Positions 1-7,894 of a stretch of DNA of 64,000 nt are shown here, piece after piece. The stretch is from the NCBI RefSeq assembly GCF_009758255.1, contig NZ_WSEN01000007.1, positions 203,312-267,311 on the forward strand, written 5' to 3'. How positions within the stretch are numbered: position 1 is the stretch's first letter; every line of letters starts with the position of its first letter. The notes beneath the pieces were generated by a model. That model was given only the letters and a program-made list of their open reading frames with translations, did no database searches and was not told the DNA's origin. The position numbers and the translations under genes were made by a program. The DNA comes from Microbacterium sp. MAH-37 (lineage in GTDB: Bacteria > Actinomycetota > Actinomycetes > Actinomycetales > Microbacteriaceae).

Positions 1-481
1 GCAACGCCGAGTCGACGTCGGCCACCGCAGCGCGCAGGCCTCCGCTCTCGGCGGTGATGGGCACGAACGCCTGCGCGGCCTCGCCGTCCTCCGAAGGGAT
101 CAGCGGCGAGACGTCCGTGCCCACGCCGTCGACATCGTCGGGGAGCGCCGCGACCGCGTCCGACATCCGCTCCAGGTCGTCGTCGCTCAGCTTCTCGTCG
201 GACGACACCACGACGACCGCGGGAATCGCGTCGGAGTCGCGGAAGCCGCTGAGCATCGACTGGACCTCCGTCGCCTCCGCGGAGGACGGCAGATAGGCGG
301 ACTGCTCGTTGGACGACACCTCGCTCACCCGGCCGAAATACGGGCCGCCGATGCCGGCGACGACGAGCCAGATCAGGATGAGCAGCGAGGGGATGAGGAG
401 GCGCAGCCACGCGGGCACGCTGCTGTGCGGTGAGCGCCTGCGGCGCTGGTCCGATCCGGCGTCCGGTGTCGTGCTGGACAT
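1..481 (-). CDS. MMPL/RND family transporter, N-terminal fragment (runs off the left edge)
   Basis: The gene starts with ATG at 481 and reads leftward out of the window, leaving about 160 codons. Residues 1-20 are polar and cytoplasmic, a single membrane helix follows (about residues 22-45, rich in L, I and V), then the start of the first extracytoplasmic loop with the sequence SAYLPSSAEAT and then DAIPAVVVVSSDEKLS. A first helix followed by a loop with 'N..AYLPSSAE' and 'IPAVVVV' is typical of MMPL-type RND exporters (lipid or drug export, proton driven). The Shine-Dalgarno GGGGGGAG lies six bases before the ATG inside a strong palindrome (481-512), so translation or transcription may be controlled there. 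The family call is fairly firm; the substrate cannot be told from this fragment. Confidence 0.8.
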   Translation of the reverse strand, partial: MSSTTPDAGSDQRRRRSPHSSVPAWLRLLIPSLLILIWLVVAGIGGPYFGRVSEVSSNEQSAYLPSSAEATEVQSMLSGFRDSDAIPAVVVVSSDEKLSDDDLERMSDAVAALPDDVDGVGTDVSPLIPSEDGEAAQAFVPITAESGGLRAAVADVDSAL

Positions 482-512
482 GAGGGCTCCCCCCAGAGGG
501 GGACGGCCCTCA
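481..512. promoter_or_regulatory. Interrupted palindrome over the ribosome binding site of the MMPL gene
   Basis: TGAGGG (481-486) pairs with CCCTCA (507-512) and TCCCCC (488-493) pairs with GGGGGA (498-503) around a four-base loop. On the minus strand this folds the Shine-Dalgarno of the MMPL exporter into a hairpin directly before its ATG. It could equally be a repressor operator in the divergent MMPL/P-type ATPase intergenic region. The structure is seen; its function is inferred. Confidence 0.5.
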
Positions 513-563
513 GCCCTATGAAACCATACCGGCCGGACGCGAGCCGAGCAGAATCCGACCAGA

Positions 564-2459
564 ATGAGGGGCATGAGCACCGTCATCCGCTTTCTGAAGC
601 GCTATCCGGTCGTCCCGCTGACCGTGCTGGTCGCGGTCGTCGTCCTCGTGCTGCACATGGTCGACCTCGCGTTCGCGGCGCAGGTCGTCGCGACGGTGTT
701 CGTGGCCGCGTTCATGCTCTGGACGATCATCGGAATGGTGCGGTCGCTGCTCAAGGGGCAGTTCGGCCTCGACATCCTCGCGGTGGTGGCGATGGGTGCG
801 ACTCTGGCGGTGGGGGAATACGTCGCCTCTCTCATCGTCGTGCTGATGCTCTCGGGCGGAGAGGCGCTCGAGGACTTCGCGTCGTACCGCGCCCGCCGGG
901 ATCTGAACGCGCTGCTGGAGCGCTCGCCGCAGCGGGCGCACCTGCTCGGGGCCGACGGATCGCTGCAGGACGTCCCCGTCGAGCAGGTCCGCGTCGGCGA
1001 CGTGCTGCTGGTCCGGCCGTCCGAGATCGTGCCCGCGGATGCCGCCCTGCTGGACGACTCCGCGGAGTTCGACGAGTCCTCGCTGACGGGCGAGAGCCTT
1101 CCGGTGACGAAGAGCGCGGGCGACGAGGTGATGTCCGGTTCGGTGAACGGCGATGACGCCGTGCGGCTGCGCGTGCTTCGTCCGGCGGAGCAGAGCCAGT
1201 ATCAGCAGATCGTCAAGCTCGTCGCCGCTGCGGAGGACTCCCGGGCGCCGGTCGTTCGGCTCGCCGATCGCTACGCCGTTCCGTTCACGGTCGTGTCCCT
1301 GGCGATCGCGGGTGTCGCCTGGGCGATCGCAGGGGATCCCGCGCGTTTCGCCGAGGTGCTCGTGCTGGCGACGCCGTGCCCGCTGCTGATCGCCGCGCCG
1401 GTGGCGTTCCTCGGTGGCCTGTCGCAGACGTCGCGCCGCGGTGTGATCGTCAAGGGCGGAGCGGTGCTGGAGCAGTTCGGGCGGATCCGCTCGGCGGCTT
1501 TCGACAAGACCGGCACGCTGACGCGGGGGCACCCGGCGCTGATCGATGTCCGTCCGGCGGCCGGCTTCGACGCCGCCGACGTGCTGCGGCTCGCCGCATC
1601 GGCGGAGCAGTACTCGACTCACGCGCTCGCCGACGGCATCCGCGCGGCGGCGCAGGATCGCGGGCTGAGCCTGCTCCCGGCGTCGCACGCCGCGGAGGCC
1701 GCCACGAACGGCGTCACCGCGGTGATCGACGGGCGTACCGTCGTCGTCGGCAAGCCCGCCTACATCGATGCGCTCACGCCCGACCTCGTCCGGGAGGACC
1801 TGCGCTCCGGCGAGGCCGCCGCGTACGTCGCGGTCGCCGGCCGGTACGCCGGGGCACTCATCCTGGCCGACGAGCTGCGGCCCGAGTCCGGCGCGGTCGT
1901 CGGCTGGCTGCGCGAGCACGGCGTGGAGCGGATCGTCATGCTGACCGGCGACGCGCGCACCACGGCGGAGTCCGTGGCCTCGTCGATCGGCGTGACAGAG
2001 GTGCATGCCGAGCTGCTGCCCGCGGACAAGGTGCGACTGGCGAGTGAGATGGCTCCCCGCCCGATGCTGATGGTCGGCGACGGCGTCAATGATGCGCCCG
2101 TGCTCGCTGCGGCCGACATCGGGGTCGCGATGGGAGCGAAGGGCGCGACTGCGGCGGGAGAGGCCGCGGATGCTGTGATCGTCGCCGACTCGCTGAGCCG
2201 TCTGGTGGACGCCGTCCGGATCGGCCGGCACACCCTCACCGTCGCGACCACCGCCATCGTGATCGGCATCGTCCTGAGCGTCGGCCTCATGCTGGTGGCG
2301 ACGACAGGTGTGATCCCCGCGGTGGCCGGCGCGCTGATCCAGGAGGTCGTCGATCTGGCGACGATCCTCTACGCGCTGCGCGCGCTGCGCCCGCCGAAGG
2401 GTACGGAGCTCGGCACTGTGCCGTCCGCGCAGCCCGCGTCAGTCTCGCAGGCCGGCTGA
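564..2459 (+). CDS. Heavy-metal-translocating P-type ATPase (P1B-like, TPC motif)
   Basis: A 631-residue membrane ATPase that would pump a transition metal at the expense of ATP. Visible motifs: the actuator TGES (about 175-178), the membrane ion-site motif TPC-P (about 270-273), the phosphorylation motif DKTGTLT (D about 314), the TGD motif and GDGVNDAP (from about 505). There is no N-terminal HMA metal-binding domain; the protein begins with four or so closely spaced hydrophobic helices. The usual CPC of Cu/Zn/Cd pumps is TPC here, so the metal cannot be assigned. ATG at 573 is an alternative start three codons in; neither start has an ideal Shine-Dalgarno. The 3' end overlaps the convergent Lrp-type gene by 21 bp. 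Divergent from the MMPL exporter. Confidence 0.88.
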   Translation: MRGMSTVIRFLKRYPVVPLTVLVAVVVLVLHMVDLAFAAQVVATVFVAAFMLWTIIGMVRSLLKGQFGLDILAVVAMGATLAVGEYVASLIVVLMLSGGEALEDFASYRARRDLNALLERSPQRAHLLGADGSLQDVPVEQVRVGDVLLVRPSEIVPADAALLDDSAEFDESSLTGESLPVTKSAGDEVMSGSVNGDDAVRLRVLRPAEQSQYQQIVKLVAAAEDSRAPVVRLADRYAVPFTVVSLAIAGVAWAIAGDPARFAEVLVLATPCPLLIAAPVAFLGGLSQTSRRGVIVKGGAVLEQFGRIRSAAFDKTGTLTRGHPALIDVRPAAGFDAADVLRLAASAEQYSTHALADGIRAAAQDRGLSLLPASHAAEAATNGVTAVIDGRTVVVGKPAYIDALTPDLVREDLRSGEAAAYVAVAGRYAGALILADELRPESGAVVGWLREHGVERIVMLTGDARTTAESVASSIGVTEVHAELLPADKVRLASEMAPRPMLMVGDGVNDAPVLAAADIGVAMGAKGATAAGEAADAVIVADSLSRLVDAVRIGRHTLTVATTAIVIGIVLSVGLMLVATTGVIPAVAGALIQEVVDLATILYALRALRPPKGTELGTVPSAQPASVSQAG

Positions 2460-2936
2460 GGGAAGCACTCCGACGCCCTCGCGCAGTTCGAACACGAGCT
2501 GGGTCTCCGTCGCACGCACCACATCGTGCACGGTGATGTGCTCGAGCACGATGTCGCGCAGTGCCGCGGCATCCGACACTGCGACGTGCACAAGGAAGTC
2601 GTCCGCGCCGGCGATGTGGAACACCTGCAGCACGCCGGGCGTCTTCACCAGCGCATCGAACAGCGCGTCGACGCCGGCCTTGCTGTGGTTGCCGAGGCGC
2701 ACCCGGATGACCGCCTGCACAGGGAGGCCCAGCGCGGTCGGGTCGACGCGCAGACGCGCGCCGAGCAGCACCCCGCGAGCGCGCAGCGACCGGAGCCGGA
2801 ACGCGCACGTGGATGCCGGGATGCCCAGTCCCTGGGCGAGATCGCGGACCGTCGCCTCGGGCTGCTCGGCGAGCGCGCCGAGGATGCGCAGATCGAGCGG
2901 GTCGATCGCGGGTGCCTGTTCTGCCGCCAACTTCAA
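2439..2936 (-). CDS. Lrp/AsnC family transcriptional regulator
   Basis: About 165 residues. An N-terminal winged HTH ('IDPLDLRILGALAEQPEATVRDLAQGLGIPASTCAFRLRSL' region) is followed by an RAM-type ligand domain with the family pattern 'PGVLQVFHIAGADDFLVHVAV' and 'HDVVRATETQLVFEL'. The start chosen is TTG at 2936, preceded at good distance by GGAGAAGAAGG. An upstream in-frame ATG at 2978 would add 14 residues, but it lies on a near-perfect 23-bp palindrome (2954-2976) that looks like the autoregulatory operator, so the downstream start is preferred. It is divergent from the trans-sulfuration enzyme and probably controls it; sulfur amino acids would be plausible effectors, which is inference. 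Confidence 0.85.
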   Translation of the reverse strand: MKLAAEQAPAIDPLDLRILGALAEQPEATVRDLAQGLGIPASTCAFRLRSLRARGVLLGARLRVDPTALGLPVQAVIRVRLGNHSKAGVDALFDALVKTPGVLQVFHIAGADDFLVHVAVSDAAALRDIVLEHITVHDVVRATETQLVFELREGVGVLPSAGLRD

Positions 2937-2953
2937 TACCTTCTTCTCCGCCG

Positions 2954-2976
2954 GATCTTGTCGAGTCAACAAGATC
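2954..2976. promoter_or_regulatory. Probable operator of the divergent Lrp regulator
   Basis: Perfect 8-bp inverted repeat GATCTTGT-N7-ACAAGATC in the intergenic region between the Lrp-type regulator and the trans-sulfuration gene. Position and symmetry fit a site for the adjacent dimeric regulator, acting on one or both divergent promoters. Confidence 0.6.
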
Positions 2977-3044
2977 ATCGCCCCTGAAGGTGTGACAGAG
3001 CAACCAGGGTGGACTGAACCTGCGCTGCGGAGCATCCTGATGGC

Positions 3045-4247
3045 ATGTCCGATCTGCCGCTGCATCCCGAGACCATCGCCGTCCACGCCGGACGCACCGA
3101 CTTCGCCGCGCTCGGCGTGCATGCGGCCCCGATCGACCTCTCCACGACCAACCCGCTGCCCGACATCCTGCACGGGGGCGACTCCTACGAGGCGATGGCG
3201 ACCGGGGGACACCCGGTGCCGGAGGGCGGCAACGTCTATGCCCGACTATGGAATCCCACTGTCGCGCGGTTCGAGGAGGCGCTCGCGGAGCTCGAGCACG
3301 CCGAGGCCTCAGTCGCGTTCTCGTCCGGCATGGCGGCGATGACGGCCGCGATCCTCTCGCACACCCAGGCGACAGGGCGGCACCACGTGGTCGCGGTGCG
3401 TCCGCTCTACGGCGGGACGGACCACCTGCTCGACTCAGCGCTCCTCGGCACCAGAGTCACCTTCTGCGACGCGCACGAGGTGGCGGGGGCGCTGACCGCC
3501 GACACCGGGCTCATCGTGCTCGAGACACCCGCCAACCCCACCCTCGACCTCGTCGACATCGCCCATGTCGTCGCGCAGGCCGGTGGCGTCCCTGTGCTCG
3601 TCGACAACACCTTCGCGACGCCGCTGCTGCAGAATCCGCTCGATCTCGGCGCCACCATGTCGCTGCACAGCGCAACGAAGTACATCGGCGGCCACGGCGA
3701 CGTGATCGCCGGCGTGATCGCCTGCTCGGAGAAGACCGCCGTGGCCCTGCGCCAGGTGCGCGCCATCACCGGCGCCCTGCTGCATCCGCTCGGCGCCTAC
3801 CTGCTGCATCGGGGACTCGCCACCCTGCCGGTGCGTCTGGCCGCGCAGCAGGCCGGCGCCGTCGAGCTCGCGCGCTGGCTGGCAGATCAACCGGCGGTCG
3901 CCGACGTGTTCTTCCCCGGTGCGAGGCCGGAGGACCGTGAGCTGGTCGAGCGGCAGATGCGCGGTCCGGGCGCGATGATCGCCGTGCGCCTGCGCGGCGG
4001 GTACGTCGCAGCTGAGGCGCTCACCGGGGCGGTGCGCCTGTTCACGCACGCGGTCTCGCTCGGCGGGGTGGACTCGCTCATCCAGCACCCTGCGGCGCTG
4101 ACCCACCGTCCGGTGGCAGCCGAGGCACGGCCCGGCGCCGACATCGTGAGGCTCTCGATCGGCCTGGAGAACGTCGACGACCTGCGCGTCGATCTGGACC
4201 AGGCGCTGGCGAAGGCGGATGCCACCGCCGCGCAGGTGGCACGCTGA
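3045..4247 (+). CDS. PLP-dependent trans-sulfuration enzyme (cystathionine gamma-synthase/lyase or methionine gamma-lyase-like)
   Basis: A 400-residue fold-type I PLP enzyme of the Cys/Met metabolism family. Visible: 'FSSGMAAMTAAI' (PLP phosphate-binding glycine/serine region), 'LETPANPTLDLVDI', 'VDNTFATPLLQNPLDLGA' and the PLP-lysine motif SATKYIGGHGD with the Schiff-base lysine at about 212. Length and motifs are typical. The family includes synthases, beta- and gamma-lyases, and the residues visible here do not settle which one. The divergent Lrp-type regulator and shared 23-bp palindrome suggest regulation by an amino acid. Start ATG at 3045. Confidence 0.88.
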   Translation: MSDLPLHPETIAVHAGRTDFAALGVHAAPIDLSTTNPLPDILHGGDSYEAMATGGHPVPEGGNVYARLWNPTVARFEEALAELEHAEASVAFSSGMAAMTAAILSHTQATGRHHVVAVRPLYGGTDHLLDSALLGTRVTFCDAHEVAGALTADTGLIVLETPANPTLDLVDIAHVVAQAGGVPVLVDNTFATPLLQNPLDLGATMSLHSATKYIGGHGDVIAGVIACSEKTAVALRQVRAITGALLHPLGAYLLHRGLATLPVRLAAQQAGAVELARWLADQPAVADVFFPGARPEDRELVERQMRGPGAMIAVRLRGGYVAAEALTGAVRLFTHAVSLGGVDSLIQHPAALTHRPVAAEARPGADIVRLSIGLENVDDLRVDLDQALAKADATAAQVAR

Positions 4248-4274
4248 CCCTCCCGCGCCCTCTACGGTGGAGGC

Positions 4275-4658
4275 ATGAGCGACAACACTGACCCGACGCC
4301 GCAGCCCGGGTACACCCCGCCGCCCGCGTCCGCCCCGTCCGCACCGGCTCCCCAGGCACCCCCGCAGGCCGGGTATGCCGGATATCCGGCGCCGTCCGCC
4401 GGGTACGTTGCGGCCCCGCCGGCGCCGAAGACCAACGTCCTGGCCATCGTCACCTTCGTGCTGGGCCTGCTCGGCTTCGCGATCGTGCCGGTCATCCTCG
4501 GCCACATCTCCCTCAGCCAGATCAACAAGAGCGGTGAGAGCGGAAAGGTGTTCGCCATCATCGGCCTCGTGCTGGGCTACCTGATGTGCGCCGTGTACCT
4601 GCTGCTCATCATCCTCCTCGTCGCCGGCAGCCTGTTCTACGCGACGAACTACAACTGA
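4275..4658 (+). CDS. DUF4190-type small membrane protein
   Basis: A 127-residue protein. The first 50 residues are rich in Pro, Gly, Ala and Tyr (repeated PGY/AGY/PAP) and disordered; two membrane helices follow (about 54-75 and 93-122) separated by 'GHISLSQINKSGESGKVFAI', the connector typical of DUF4190 proteins. Function unknown. A TACGGT box ends six bases before the ATG, so the mRNA may be leaderless, though GGAGG lies in the same six bases. Confidence 0.75.
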   Translation: MSDNTDPTPQPGYTPPPASAPSAPAPQAPPQAGYAGYPAPSAGYVAAPPAPKTNVLAIVTFVLGLLGFAIVPVILGHISLSQINKSGESGKVFAIIGLVLGYLMCAVYLLLIILLVAGSLFYATNYN

Positions 4659-4673
4659 CCTCGCTGGTCGGTC

Positions 4674-5864
4674 TCAGGCCCGCGCCGGAGCATGAGCTCC
4701 GGCCGGGCCGAATCTCGCGATGACCAGAAGTGCACCGGATGCCGCCACGATCGCGGCAGCAGCGGCGAAGAAGGCAGCGAGCCCCGCGACGTCGGCGATC
4801 AGCGCGACCCCCGCGTAGGCCAGCGGACTCAGCCCGAGCGTGAGCAGGGTGAGCACCGCCGTCACCCTGCCCAGCATTGCCGGCGGAGTCTGCTGCTGGA
4901 CCTGTCCCTGGCACAGCACCATCGTGACGCCGCTGCTGACCCCCATACCCGCGCCGCAGAGCACCGCGGCCGCGACTTCGGCGGAAGCGCCGAAGACGAG
5001 CAGCAGCGCGGCCGTCACGGCCACGGATGCGAGCACCGTCGCGCGCCCTCCCGCGCGCGGCAGCGCCGAGAGCGCCAGGCTCGTCACCAGGCCTCCGATG
5101 CTGAATGCGGCGAGCACGGCGCCCGCCGTCGCCGCGGGCCATCCGCGGTCCTGCACGAGCAGGATGATCGCCGCGGCGACGGGACCGGAGAACGGCAGTT
5201 CAGACAGTGCGGTGCCCATCACGAGCGGAACGATCCTCAGGCGCCGGACCGTCTGCCAGCCGGATCCCGTCGTCTCGACGCGCTCCGCGGCGGTGCCGGC
5301 CGTCCGGGGGCGGATCGTGCGCAGCAGCAGCACCGACGTCGCGAAGAGCGCGCCCAGTGCGGCGAAGGCGACGGCGCTCCCGGCGAGCAGCAGCAGTGCG
5401 CCGAGTGCGGGGCCGACGGTGTTCGCGATCCGCAGACCGGTGATCCGCCACGCCTGCAGACGGGTGAGGTCCTCGGGCTCGACGAGGCGGGCGGGCATCG
5501 CGCCGACCGCGGGGATGAAACAGGCGTCCACGACCCCGAAGATCACGGCGACGACCATCAGCCACCAGGGGAGCAGGCCGAGCGAGACGGCGAGCAGCGC
5601 GGCGCCGATCAGCGTCGCCGCCCTCGCCGCGTCGGTCCAGACGGCGATCCGGCGCGGATCGACGCGGTCCGCCAGCATCCCGCCCGCGAGGAGCAGCAGC
5701 AGCCGGGGGAGCGATCCGGCGGCGAGGATGAGTCCGGACGAGGAAGCGCCGCCGGCTTCCGCCGCGGCCCAGGTGAGCACCAGGTAGTAGGCGACGTCGC
5801 CGAGGACGGCGAGGGTGTACGCCAGCACCCAGCGCACGGCGTCGTGCGTGACGCCCGTGCTCAC
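4674..5864 (-). CDS. MFS transporter (first ArsR-MFS module)
   Basis: About 396 residues with roughly twelve hydrophobic segments; the early loop 'GGMLADRVDPRRIAVWTDAARA' is the characteristic MFS motif A region of the drug-efflux type (like the MFS_3 group). Starts with GTG at 5864, overlapping the stop of the ArsR gene by 4 bp (GTGA), so the two are translationally coupled. Probably an exporter whose substrate is sensed by the partner regulator. The same arrangement recurs at 12256-14122 with a different operator. Confidence 0.85.
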   Translation of the reverse strand: MSTGVTHDAVRWVLAYTLAVLGDVAYYLVLTWAAAEAGGASSSGLILAAGSLPRLLLLLAGGMLADRVDPRRIAVWTDAARAATLIGAALLAVSLGLLPWWLMVVAVIFGVVDACFIPAVGAMPARLVEPEDLTRLQAWRITGLRIANTVGPALGALLLLAGSAVAFAALGALFATSVLLLRTIRPRTAGTAAERVETTGSGWQTVRRLRIVPLVMGTALSELPFSGPVAAAIILLVQDRGWPAATAGAVLAAFSIGGLVTSLALSALPRAGGRATVLASVAVTAALLLVFGASAEVAAAVLCGAGMGVSSGVTMVLCQGQVQQQTPPAMLGRVTAVLTLLTLGLSPLAYAGVALIADVAGLAAFFAAAAAIVAASGALLVIARFGPAGAHAPARA

Positions 5865-6394
5865 GGCTGCTCGTAGATCTGGAGCCGTACCTGCGTCCTC
5901 GATCCGCCGTCGGCGGTGCCCTCGGTGCGATAGCGCTCGATCACGCCCATGAGGTCGGCGCGGAGTCGCTGCCGCCGTTCGCCGTCGAGCGGGAGCCGTA
6001 GATCGATGAAGGCGGACTCCGCGAGCCATCCGGCGTCGGCACGCGGCACAGCCGCCGCCACGCGCTGCAGTTCTTCTGCGGCCATCAGCACGACGGATTG
6101 CACATACCGGCGGGCGGACCCGTCGTCGTGCTGGGCAGGATCGAACTGCGACATGTCCTCCGCCGCACGCCACCAGCGCTCGCGCTGAGTGCCGAGGGCG
6201 GGATCCTCGACGATGAGCCCTCCCGCTTCGAGTCGCCGAAGGTGGTAGCTCGCCGCGCCGGAGTCGAGGTCGAACTCGCGCCCGAGCGAGCGCGAGGTCG
6301 CAGGGCCGTTCTCGCGCAGTCGGCGCAGGAACGCCAGGCGCATCGGATGCGAGAGCACCCGCAGCTGGGCGGTGCTGAGTTCTTCGGCTGCCAT
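5861..6394 (-). CDS. ArsR-type winged-helix regulator of the adjacent MFS exporter
   Basis: About 177 residues. N-terminal winged HTH with 'LSTAQLRVLSHPMRLAFLRRLRENGPATSRSLGREF' and 'GAASYHLRRLEAGGLI', then a longer alpha-helical C-terminal half seen in the ArsR/HTH_20 group that controls MFS exporters. ATG at 6394 is chosen because upstream in-frame codons would run across a 16-bp palindrome (6413-6428) that is the likely autoregulatory operator. Couples by 4-bp overlap to the MFS gene. Confidence 0.85.
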   Translation of the reverse strand: MAAEELSTAQLRVLSHPMRLAFLRRLRENGPATSRSLGREFDLDSGAASYHLRRLEAGGLIVEDPALGTQRERWWRAAEDMSQFDPAQHDDGSARRYVQSVVLMAAEELQRVAAAVPRADAGWLAESAFIDLRLPLDGERRQRLRADLMGVIERYRTEGTADGGSRTQVRLQIYEQP

Positions 6395-6412
6395 GTCGGT
6401 AAGGCTACGAGT

Positions 6413-6428
6413 GCGAAGAAGTCTTCGC
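6413..6428. promoter_or_regulatory. Probable ArsR operator
   Basis: Perfect palindrome GCGAAGA-AG-TCTTCGC, 18 bp upstream of the ArsR start codon. Placement over the promoter/5' leader suggests autorepression of the ArsR-MFS pair. Confidence 0.6.
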
Positions 6429-6458
6429 AACATGATCGCTTCCAGCGGAACGCGTTAC

Positions 6459-6471
6459 GGCAGTAACTGCC
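6459..6471. promoter_or_regulatory. Probable TetR operator
   Basis: Inverted repeat GGCAGT-A-ACTGCC, 23 bp before the TetR start. An overlapping TTAC/GTAA repeat (6455-6466) adds symmetry, and a TACGCT -10 box follows (6483-6488), so binding here would block the promoter of the TetR-SDR operon. Confidence 0.5.
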
Positions 6472-6494
6472 ATAATCGGGCGTACGCTGAGAGC

Positions 6495-7073
6495 ATGCCC
6501 CGCCAACCGCTCGCCCCAGAAGATCTGCTGCGCATCTCGGAACGATGCGCAGAGCTGCTCACCGCCGATGGCGCCGGAGAGCCTTCCGTGGCCGTTCTCG
6601 CGGATGCGGCCGGCCTGTCCGAGCGAACCTTCTACCGCTACTTCCCGACCAAGGCGGACTGCCTGCGGCCGCTGTTCGACGAGGGGCTGCATGCCTTCGT
6701 CCGGGTGCTGGAGACGCAGCCCTCCGATGCGGGACTCCCCGCCGCCGTGCGCGCGGCGTTCTCCGCGACCTTCCCGGATGAAGGCGAACAGCGCTCCCGG
6801 GCGATCATGAAGGCGGTCTTCCGGGACCCGGCGCTGCGCAGGGTCTGGTTCGAGGCGAGCTGGGAGACCGCGAGACTGATCCGTCCCGCCGTCGCGCGGC
6901 AGCTGCAGCAACCCGAAGAGTCGATCGCGGTGACCGTGGGCTGCGGCCAGGCGGTGCTGCACGTGATCGGCGGGATCGTTCATCTCGTCTCCGACGGATC
7001 GCACCCCTCCGAGCTCACCGCGGAGCTCTCCGAACTCATCTTCCCGAGCGGCACGGGACCCACTGCCGCCTGA
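6495..7073 (+). CDS. TetR family transcriptional regulator
   Basis: 192 residues. N-terminal TetR HTH ending in 'SVAVLADAAGLSERTFYRYFPTKADCLRPLF' (about residues 33-66), then a variable alpha-helical ligand domain. ATG at 6495 follows a TACGCT box by six bases, so the message is likely leaderless. The SDR gene begins 16 bp downstream with its own AAAGGA Shine-Dalgarno; the pair is probably one operon, with the SDR substrate or product as a candidate inducer. Confidence 0.88.
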   Translation: MPRQPLAPEDLLRISERCAELLTADGAGEPSVAVLADAAGLSERTFYRYFPTKADCLRPLFDEGLHAFVRVLETQPSDAGLPAAVRAAFSATFPDEGEQRSRAIMKAVFRDPALRRVWFEASWETARLIRPAVARQLQQPEESIAVTVGCGQAVLHVIGGIVHLVSDGSHPSELTAELSELIFPSGTGPTAA

Positions 7074-7077
7074 CTGA

Positions 7078-7860
<783 letters not shown>

Positions 7861-7894
7861 GGGGTGGCGGCACGTGACGTGCCAGCATGGAGGC

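Noticed and set aside
516..2231. Long antisense frame over the P-type ATPase (about 570 codons)
   Set aside because: The plus-strand gene has all catalytic motifs; the antisense product has Arg/His-rich composition typical of shadow frames.
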